The notes beneath the pieces were generated by a model. The model was not told the origin of the DNA. It ran no database searches and was given only the letters and a program-made list of their open reading frames with translations. From Halobacterium bonnevillei (GTDB lineage: Archaea > Halobacteriota > Halobacteria > Halobacteriales > Halobacteriaceae): a stretch of 36,417 nt of DNA. Positions 31,673 to 36,417 of this stretch are shown here, one piece after another. Within the stretch, counting starts at the first letter, position 1. Each line of letters begins with the position of its first letter. The DNA lies in contig NZ_WUUU01000012.1 in assembly GCF_009831555.1 (NCBI RefSeq), forward strand, positions 1 to 36,417. Reading direction: 5' to 3'. A program made the translations under genes and the position numbers.

Positions 31673-33109
31673 GTGGCGGATTTCAACACGGCCTCGACTG
31701 CCGTGCCGACCCTCGAGTGGCTCGACAGCGACGGCGTCGACGCCGTCAACGACGCCTCGATGCGCATCATCGAAGAACTCGGCATCCAGCTGGGCCACGA
31801 GCCGGCTCGCGCCCTCGTCAGCGCGAACGGCGGCACGGTCGACGAGGACGGCGTCGCGACGCTCCCTCGCGAGGTCGTCGTGGACGCCGTCGACCGCGCT
31901 CCGTCGTCGTTCACACTGCACGCCCGGAACCCGGACCACGACGTTACCGTGGGCGGGGACAGCCCGCCCGTCCGAGCCCCGAGTTACGGCCCGTCGACAG
32001 TGCGCACCTTCGACGACGGACGGCGGGACGCGACCCTGGCGGACTACGAGACGCTGGTGAAACTCGCGCACGCCGAGGACGTCATCACGTGCTCCGGGTA
32101 CAACCTCTGTGAACCGACGGACGTCGACCAGCGGGACCGACACCTCAGAATGCTCGAACGGTCGCTGACGCTCTCGGACAAGCCGGTCATGGGGCCGACC
32201 CACGGCCGCGAGCGCGCCGAAGCGTGCATGGACATGGTCGGCATCGCGATGGACGACCCAGACCTCTCACGGCCGCTCGTGGCCGGACTCATCAACACAG
32301 TCCCCCCGCGGCGCATCGACGCCGAGATGCTCGGGGGCCTGCTGACGTACGCCGAGCACGGCCAGCCGCTGGTCGTCTCGTCGTTCACGATGGCCGGTGC
32401 GTCCGGACCCCCGTCGCTGGGCGCGTCGCTGGCCCAGGCCAACGCCGAGAACCTGGTCGCCATCGCGCTCGCCCAGTTCGTCAATCCCGGGACGCCCGTG
32501 GTGTACGGCGTCCCCTCGGCGATGGTCGACGACCGGTACGGGTCGCTGTCCATCGGCAGTCCCGAATCGGCGCTGTTCGCCGCGTTCGCCGGCCAGATGG
32601 CGCGACGCTACGGCCTTCCGTCGCGAGGGGGCGGTTCGCTCTCGGACGCGAAGACCGTCGACTACCAGAGCGGGTTCGAGTCGACGCTCGTCGGCGCGGC
32701 GACGGCGTTCAGCGGGGTCGACTTCGCCCTCAACGCGGCTGGCGTCCTGGAGTCGTACTCGGCGGTCTCCCCGGAGAAGTTCGTCCTCGACTGCGAGGCG
32801 TTGCGCTCCCTGGACTACCTCCGGACCGGGGTTCCGGTCGACAGCGAAACCATCTCCCTCGAGCGGATTGCGGATACGGACCCGGCGGGGCACTTTCTCG
32901 ACGACGCGCGGTCAGCCGGCCGGCCGTCGTACCAGTCCGCGGTACTGGACAAACAGTCACACGACGCCTGGGCCGACGACGGCGAGCGGTCCGCGTTCGA
33001 ACTGGGACGCGAACGCGTCCGGTGCCTCCTCGAGGACTACGAGGCACCGCCGATGGACGACAGGACCGCGCGCGCTATCGAGGAGTACGTCGTGGACCAC
33101 GCGGCGTGA
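31673..33109 (+). CDS. MttB-family (non-pyrrolysine) methyltransferase
   Basis: A 478-residue TIM-barrel methyltransferase of the trimethylamine/glycine-betaine methyltransferase superfamily. Typical segments are VNDASMRIIEELGIQLGHEP near the N-terminus, the APSYGPSTVRTFDDG strand, DYETLVKLAHAEDVITCSGY, SSFTMAGASGPPSLGASLAQ with ANAENLVAIALAQFVNPGTP, then GSPESALFAAFAGQMARRYG and SRGGGSLSDAKTVDYQSGFE. No in-frame TAG exists, so it belongs to the Pyl-free branch that includes glycine betaine methyltransferase MtgB. Such enzymes move a methyl group to a corrinoid protein, but no corrinoid protein or activase gene is nearby. The GTG start at 31673 is preferred because it gives the family length and has a TATA-like element. 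Betaines are the best guess; proline betaine, carnitine or others are possible. Confidence 0.87.
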   Translation: MADFNTASTAVPTLEWLDSDGVDAVNDASMRIIEELGIQLGHEPARALVSANGGTVDEDGVATLPREVVVDAVDRAPSSFTLHARNPDHDVTVGGDSPPVRAPSYGPSTVRTFDDGRRDATLADYETLVKLAHAEDVITCSGYNLCEPTDVDQRDRHLRMLERSLTLSDKPVMGPTHGRERAEACMDMVGIAMDDPDLSRPLVAGLINTVPPRRIDAEMLGGLLTYAEHGQPLVVSSFTMAGASGPPSLGASLAQANAENLVAIALAQFVNPGTPVVYGVPSAMVDDRYGSLSIGSPESALFAAFAGQMARRYGLPSRGGGSLSDAKTVDYQSGFESTLVGAATAFSGVDFALNAAGVLESYSAVSPEKFVLDCEALRSLDYLRTGVPVDSETISLERIADTDPAGHFLDDARSAGRPSYQSAVLDKQSHDAWADDGERSAFELGRERVRCLLEDYEAPPMDDRTARAIEEYVVDHAA

Positions 33110-33130
33110 ACCCACGCGAGCCTTCGCGAG

Positions 33131-33943
33131 TTACTGGTCGTTCAGCAGTCGGCGCGTCCGTTCGCCCACAGCAGACCGGAGCGCGTCCAGATCCACCGTC
33201 GCTTCGGGACCGAGGAGGCGTGCGTACTCCTCGCGAGCGACGAGTTCGAGGACGCGCTCCGCTACGGCATCACTCCCGCCCGACGTGACGCGCTCGCTGG
33301 CCCGTTCGACGCGGTCGGCAGTGACCAGGTCCGCAGCGACCTCGGCGGGGTCGTCCTCGAACGGGGGTACGGTTCGCCGCTCGTCGGGCGCAGCGCGGAG
33401 TTTCGCGCGGTCGCCCGTCTTGTTCCTGACGAGGACGCCGGCGGCCTGACCGTCGCGCCACGCCGATTCCGGCAGGTCGTAGCTATCGGGGTCGAAGTCG
33501 GCGCCGCGGAGTTCCTTCCGCACAGCGTTCAGCGACGCCAGACCGAGCCGGTCGTAGAGTCGGTCGACGGCGTCCGGCGGGAGGAACCGGTCGTCGCCGG
33601 CGTCGAAGACGTCGAACCCGAGGAACGGCGGGAGGCGCGCCCAGTCGTAGTCCAGCGTTCGCTTCCGCGTCGCGACACCGTAGAAAACCGCCGACTCGAC
33701 GTCGTCGAGGGCGGCCCGCAGGACCTCGCGGTCGAACCGGTCGCGGACGTGCCTGACGGCGCACCGATACCCGAGCGGCGGCTCGTCGAAGACGCGCTCG
33801 TCGTCGCCGAACACGAGCAACCCGGACGACTCCAGTTGCACCCGGAGCGGGGCGCCCTCGACCCACTCCTGGAGCCAGAGGTGGCCGTCGAGCAGGCCGG
33901 CCGGTGCGTCGGCGACGTCAGGAATCTGCGGGAACGCGCGCAT
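33131..33943 (-). CDS. RNA-ligase-like protein lacking catalytic residues
   Basis: A 270-residue protein that follows haloarchaeal RNA ligase family proteins in layout: PQIPDVADAPAGLLDGHLWL at the N-terminus, GLLVFGDDERVF near 41-52, SAVFYGVATRKRTLDYDWAR at 84-103, FLGFDVFDAGDDRFLPPDAV at 107-126, and AAGVLVRNKTGDRAKLR at 167-183. Motif I should be KxDG with the adenylated lysine, but here it is EWVEG (Trp27 in place of Lys). Motif III usually reads FFGEAT; here FYGVAT. Motif IV usually reads EGVVVR; here AGVLVR. With three key residues changed it is probably not an active ligase, yet the frame is intact, suggesting a retained non-catalytic role. The ATG at 33943 was preferred to an upstream start with a basic extension. 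Confidence 0.75.
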   Translation of the reverse strand: MRAFPQIPDVADAPAGLLDGHLWLQEWVEGAPLRVQLESSGLLVFGDDERVFDEPPLGYRCAVRHVRDRFDREVLRAALDDVESAVFYGVATRKRTLDYDWARLPPFLGFDVFDAGDDRFLPPDAVDRLYDRLGLASLNAVRKELRGADFDPDSYDLPESAWRDGQAAGVLVRNKTGDRAKLRAAPDERRTVPPFEDDPAEVAADLVTADRVERASERVTSGGSDAVAERVLELVAREEYARLLGPEATVDLDALRSAVGERTRRLLNDQ

Positions 33944-34101
33944 CACGTCGCGGTTACCCCCAGGACGGGGTAAGCGTTCCCCTGCCGCCCGGTACCGGCG
34001 AGGAGAACGCATCCGAGCGCGATCCGAACGCGGAGCGACCTAACCTCTTAGGCACACAGCCGAAGGAGGTGGGAGTCTACCGTCAAAGTAGGTCGGGTCC
34101 G

Positions 34102-34302
34102 ATGGCGAGTAAAAACCTACATTCCGATAGCATCGTCGAAGACTGCTCCGAGTGCGGCCGGGAGCAGCCACACGAGGTGTCAATCGACATCCTCACCGAG
34201 AGCGACGACCAGAAGAACGCCGAGTTCTCCCGCGAGCCGTACCGGGTTTCGGAGTGCCGGGCGTGCGGTGCGACGACGAAAACCCGGATGAACAACGCGT
34301 AA
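34102..34302 (+). CDS. Small zinc-ribbon protein
   Basis: A 66-residue protein with one C4 zinc ribbon: CSEC (15-18) and CRAC (52-55), with the basic/polar end ATTKTRMNNA. It strongly resembles a short haloarchaeal zinc beta-ribbon family that I recall as near-universal in the class and of unknown function. The ATG at 34102 gives that family's usual N-terminus (MASKNLHSDSIVEDCSECGR). A GGAGG lies about 33 bases upstream, too far for ribosome binding. It stands alone, divergent from the RNA-ligase-like gene and convergent with the aldolase gene. Confidence 0.8.
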   Translation: MASKNLHSDSIVEDCSECGREQPHEVSIDILTESDDQKNAEFSREPYRVSECRACGATTKTRMNNA

Positions 34303-34384
34303 CGATGGCCGCGATTCGGACGCCCGGATTGTGCCGCGGTGGTCGACGGCAACCGCGTGCCGAACGGCGTGGTCAGCGGACCGG

Positions 34385-35011
34385 CTACTGTCCGTAGGAC
34401 TGGAACTTCTCCTCGACTGTCGCCAGCGCTTCAGCTGGAAGCTCGTCTGGTTCGCCGTGCTGTCGGGCCTGCAGGTACACGCGACAGAGGTTCTCGACGA
34501 CGAACGTGTTCTCGACAGCCGACGCCAGGTCGTCGCCCGTAACGACCAGGCCGTGATGTCCGAGGATGCACGCGTCCGAGTCGGCGTCCGCCATCTCGGA
34601 CACGACCAGCTCCGCGAGTTCGTCCGTCCCGTAGGCCGCGTAGTCCGCGACCGGGACGCGGCGCCCCACGGCCGTGATCATGTAGTGAATCGGCGGGAGT
34701 TCCTCGCCGAGCACCGCCAGCGTCGTCGCCCACGTGGAATGCGTGTGCACGATTGCGCCCGCGTCGAGGCGCCGGTAGATGCCAGTGTGCATCGGCACCT
34801 CGCTGGTCGGCTTCATGTCTCCTGCCACAACGTCCCCGTCCAGCGTCACCACGGGGACGTCCGCCGGGTCGAAGCCGTCGTAGGGCACCCCCGTCGGCGT
34901 CGCCGCGAACCGGTCGCCCTTCCGGACGCTCAGGTTCCCCGTGCGGCCCGGGGTCAGCTCCGCCAGCGACGGTGCGTGGTCGACGACTGCGACGCGTTCG
35001 CGAGCGAGCAT
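34385..35011 (-). CDS. Class II (FucA-like) sugar-phosphate aldolase
   Basis: A 208-residue zinc aldolase of the AraD/FucA family, which cleaves ketose 1-phosphates to DHAP and an aldehyde. It shows [11 protein letters not shown] (25-35), the KPTSEVPMH block (67-75) with the catalytic Glu71, zinc ligands in VHTHSTWAT (88-96), and the third histidine in [10 protein letters not shown] (150-159). Its ATG shares a base with the TAA of the HAD gene upstream (TAATG), so the pair is translationally coupled. The substrate is unknown; deoxy-sugar phosphates such as 5-deoxyribulose 1-phosphate are one possibility, as similar aldolases serve that salvage route, but the kinase and isomerase are not here. 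Confidence 0.88.
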   Translation of the reverse strand: MLARERVAVVDHAPSLAELTPGRTGNLSVRKGDRFAATPTGVPYDGFDPADVPVVTLDGDVVAGDMKPTSEVPMHTGIYRRLDAGAIVHTHSTWATTLAVLGEELPPIHYMITAVGRRVPVADYAAYGTDELAELVVSEMADADSDACILGHHGLVVTGDDLASAVENTFVVENLCRVYLQARQHGEPDELPAEALATVEEKFQSYGQ

Positions 35012-35709
35012 TACAGTACCACCTCCGATACCTCGCCGATGGCATCAATCTGGTGGTCGGGCTGTCGATTCCCGGCTTCGCCGTCGGTTTCCCCGTTGAA
35101 CAGCACCGTCGTCAGACCGACGGCGTTCGCGCCTTCGACGTCCGTTTCGACGTCGTTGCCCACCATCACGGTCTCGCTGGGCCGTCTGTCGAGTTGCGCC
35201 AGCGGCAGGGTGAACATCACGCTACTCGGCTTCTCGCTGCCGGTCTCCTCGGAGGTCAACACCAGGTCGACGCACTCGTCGAGGCCCAGGCGGTCGATCT
35301 TCTTCAGCTGGATGCGCGTCGTCAGGTTGCTCACGATAGCGACGTCCACGCCCGCAGCCTGTAGCTCCCGGAGCGTCTCGCGGACGCCGTCGAACAACGC
35401 CATCTCCTCGACGTACGTCCCCCAGTACGCCTCCCCGAGCGCGAGTGCGTGTTTCGCGCGGTGCGTCCCCGTGTGGAATTCCAGCGCGCGCTTGAAGTAG
35501 AGGAACCGCTCGTGGGCGGACGCCGTCCCCGCGAGTTCGCGCTTCACCTCCCGCCGCCCCGCCGCGTACAGGTCGTCGAACTCGCCCCGCGACAGGTCGT
35601 AGCCCAGCTCGCGGGCTTCCCGCCACGCCGCCTCCTTCCCGGCCTCGTTGCACTCCGGGTACGAGTACAGCGTGTCGTCCAGGTCGAAGAACACCGCCTC
35701 GTAGCTCAT
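35011..35709 (-). CDS. HAD-superfamily hydrolase
   Basis: A 232-residue HAD phosphatase. Motif I is [10 protein letters not shown] (7-16) with the two aspartates; motif II is VSNLTTR; motif III is the Lys of [10 protein letters not shown]; motif IV is [13 protein letters not shown] helical cap lies between motifs I and II (subclass C1). It belongs to the pyrophosphatase/2-haloacid dehalogenase-like branch and probably removes phosphate from a small metabolite. The ATG at 35709 gives motif I at its normal N-terminal place; a longer reading to 35871 is Cys- and Pro-rich and unlikely. It is coupled to the aldolase gene by TAATG, so both may act on one phosphorylated sugar. Confidence 0.88.
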   Translation of the reverse strand: MSYEAVFFDLDDTLYSYPECNEAGKEAAWREARELGYDLSRGEFDDLYAAGRREVKRELAGTASAHERFLYFKRALEFHTGTHRAKHALALGEAYWGTYVEEMALFDGVRETLRELQAAGVDVAIVSNLTTRIQLKKIDRLGLDECVDLVLTSEETGSEKPSSVMFTLPLAQLDRRPSETVMVGNDVETDVEGANAVGLTTVLFNGETDGEAGNRQPDHQIDAIGEVSEVVL

Positions 35710-35903
35710 ACCTCCGCGTTCTCCGGTCAGGGTGTTAGCACTCACGGTCTGGTCAGTAACGTAGCTGGCGTGGGCTGCGGCTGGGAACTCGTTCGTACAG
35801 GAGTTCCAATTCCGAAATTGGTCCGGAAACGAGCGACTGCCGCAACAACACGGGTAAACGGGTGGCGACACGCGCGTCGCTACGCGGTCCGGTAGCAGAG
35901 AAA

Positions 35904-35978
35904 TGCTCGGTCAGGGATTTGAACCCTGGTCGTCGGCTCGAAAGGCCAACATGATTGGCCGGACTACACCAACCGAGC
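35904..35978 (-). tRNA. tRNA-Glu (TTC anticodon)
   Basis: The minus strand folds as a complete 75-base tRNA. The acceptor stem is GCTCGGT with ACCGAGC, plus discriminator A. The D arm is GTGT/TCAT with the loop AGTCCGGCCAA. The anticodon stem TTGGC/GCCGA encloses the loop CTTTCGA with anticodon TTC. The T arm is CAGGG/CCCTG with loop TTCAAAT. CCA is not encoded, as is normal for haloarchaea. No intron is present. Confidence 0.95.
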
Positions 35979-36007
35979 GTTCGCATTCGAAGCGAGCGGC
36001 CGCTTAC

Positions 36008-36015
36008 TTATAAAT
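36008..36015 (-). promoter_or_regulatory. TATA box of tRNA-Glu
   Basis: ATTTATAA on the minus strand lies about 33 bases upstream of the tRNA 5' end, at a typical archaeal tRNA-promoter distance. It is the strongest TATA in this AT-richer gap. Confidence 0.65.
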
Positions 36016-36170
36016 CTCTCCAATCTAGTCGGGAGTGTCGGCGCGTAGCACGGACCGCACGGGCCTCACGTTGTGCGGTTCCCGGGGGGAAATCGACGCC
36101 CGCCTCTGCTCCCAGCGCTGTGGTCTCGGCTCGATTCTGACCTGCGCGATTCGGAGCAGTCACGCGAACG

Positions 36171-36176
36171 TTTATT
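36171..36176 (+). promoter_or_regulatory. TATA box upstream of the phosphate-permease leader
   Basis: TTTATT starts 30 bases before the ATG at 36201. It predicts a transcript whose first codon belongs to the 10-codon leader ORF and not to the permease. Confidence 0.5.
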
Positions 36177-36200
36177 CGCCTCCCGTTGGTTCAAACTGAC

Positions 36201-36233
36201 ATGCGCGCCAAGCCGAGCAACGAGGGTCGGTAA
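36201..36233 (+). CDS. 10-codon leader ORF before the phosphate permease
   Basis: ATG at 36201 reads MRAKPSNEGR and stops with TAA at 36231-36233, two bases before the permease GTG at 36236. A TATA element is placed for transcription to begin at this ATG. It may deliver ribosomes to the GTG start, as for folD. It is out of frame with the permease. Confidence 0.4.
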   Translation: MRAKPSNEGR

Positions 36234-36235
36234 GC

Positions 36236-36417
36236 GTGGCGGGACCCGTCTTCTGGACGCTGGTCGTGCTGGCGACGCTCACGAGTCTCGTGACGGCGTG
36301 GGCGCTCGGCGCGAACAGCAACTCGCCGCCGTTCGCGCCCGCGATCGGCGCCAACGCCATCTCCACGATGCGGGCGGCGTTCCTCATCGGCATCCTCGCC
36401 GCGCTCGCGCACTCACG
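36236..36417 (+). CDS. Inorganic phosphate transporter (PiT family), 5' part
   Basis: The first 60 codons of a membrane protein cut by the right edge. The sequence from the GTG (VAGPVFWTLVVLATLTSLVT) is the first membrane helix, followed by AWALGANSNSPPFAPAIGAN, the PiT-family GANxxxxxxxxxxGAxxI pattern that forms part of the phosphate/cation site, and then AISTMRAAFLIGILAALAHS starting the second helix. Haloarchaeal PiT proteins have just this PFAPAxGANAIS form. The ion coupling (Na+ or H+) is unknown. The GTG start follows a 10-codon leader ORF by two bases. Confidence 0.82.
   Translation, partial: MAGPVFWTLVVLATLTSLVTAWALGANSNSPPFAPAIGANAISTMRAAFLIGILAALAHS

Noticed and set aside
31673-33109. 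Possible pyrrolysine (in-frame TAG) in the MttB homologue
   Set aside because: The frame is open throughout and no internal TAG is present, so it belongs to the Pyl-free branch.
1-36417. CRISPR arrays, insertion sequences, prophage or integrase genes
   Set aside because: No regularly spaced repeats, transposase motifs, terminal inverted repeats or recombinase motifs were noticed, and no integrase lies next to the tRNA-Glu.

Overview
The window looks like chromosomal DNA of a haloarchaeon (class Halobacteria). It is strongly GC-rich, and the proteins are very acidic (many D and E). It carries bat-type HTH_10 regulators, a fused FolC-FolP protein, many small haloarchaeal membrane and zinc-ribbon proteins, and archaeal TATA boxes placed so that many mRNAs would start at or within a few bases of the start codon. 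No insertion sequence, CRISPR array, rRNA or prophage gene was seen. One tRNA (Glu, anticodon TTC) lies near the right end.

Layout. 1-3.5 kb: the tail of an unrecognised gene, two tandem HTH_10 regulators, a haloarchaeal protein with a predicted C-terminal helix-turn-helix region, and a small membrane protein. 3.5-13 kb: a DmdA/GcvT-like folate-dependent demethylase, small proteins, a MetF-like reductase, FolD, an ACT-domain threonine/serine dehydratase and a BetP-like BCCT transporter. 12-16 kb: small membrane and zinc-ribbon proteins, a UspA protein and a TrkA-N potassium channel. 16-25 kb: a second, divergent BCCT transporter, EtfA and EtfB, an 869-residue dimethylglycine/sarcosine dehydrogenase fused to a GcvT domain, and FolC-FolP. 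25.5-33 kb: formate-THF ligase, a BBE-type flavin oxidase, a formate dehydrogenase catalytic subunit and an MttB-family methyltransferase without pyrrolysine. 33-36.4 kb: an RNA-ligase-like protein that has lost catalytic residues, a zinc-ribbon protein, a HAD hydrolase coupled to a class II aldolase, tRNA-Glu, and the start of a phosphate permease.

The central theme is a folate-linked pathway for methylated osmolytes or amines, spread over about 30 kb. My reading, which is inference from families and gene order, is as follows. BCCT carriers import glycine betaine or a similar onium compound. The MttB-like and DmdA/GcvT-like proteins remove the first methyl group. The DMGDH-GcvT fusion, with EtfAB as electron acceptor, oxidises the remaining N-methyl groups to methylene-THF. 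MetF run in the oxidative direction, FolD, Fhs run towards ATP formation, and formate dehydrogenase take the carbon to CO2. FolC-FolP supplies the folate, and the ACT-domain dehydratase could drain serine made from glycine plus methylene-THF to pyruvate. No corrinoid protein, RamA-like activase or serine hydroxymethyltransferase is in the window.

Several sequence-level oddities stand out. A single-base frameshift removes the conserved C-terminal RVHDV motif of the FolP domain. A short leader ORF ends in a 4-base overlap with the GTG start of folD, and a similar one ends 2 bases before the GTG start of the phosphate permease. The sequence TTTGATA sits exactly 34 bases upstream of the ATG of both fhs and the folD leader ORF. 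The BetP-like transporter gene has a long leader with four GGAGG motifs.
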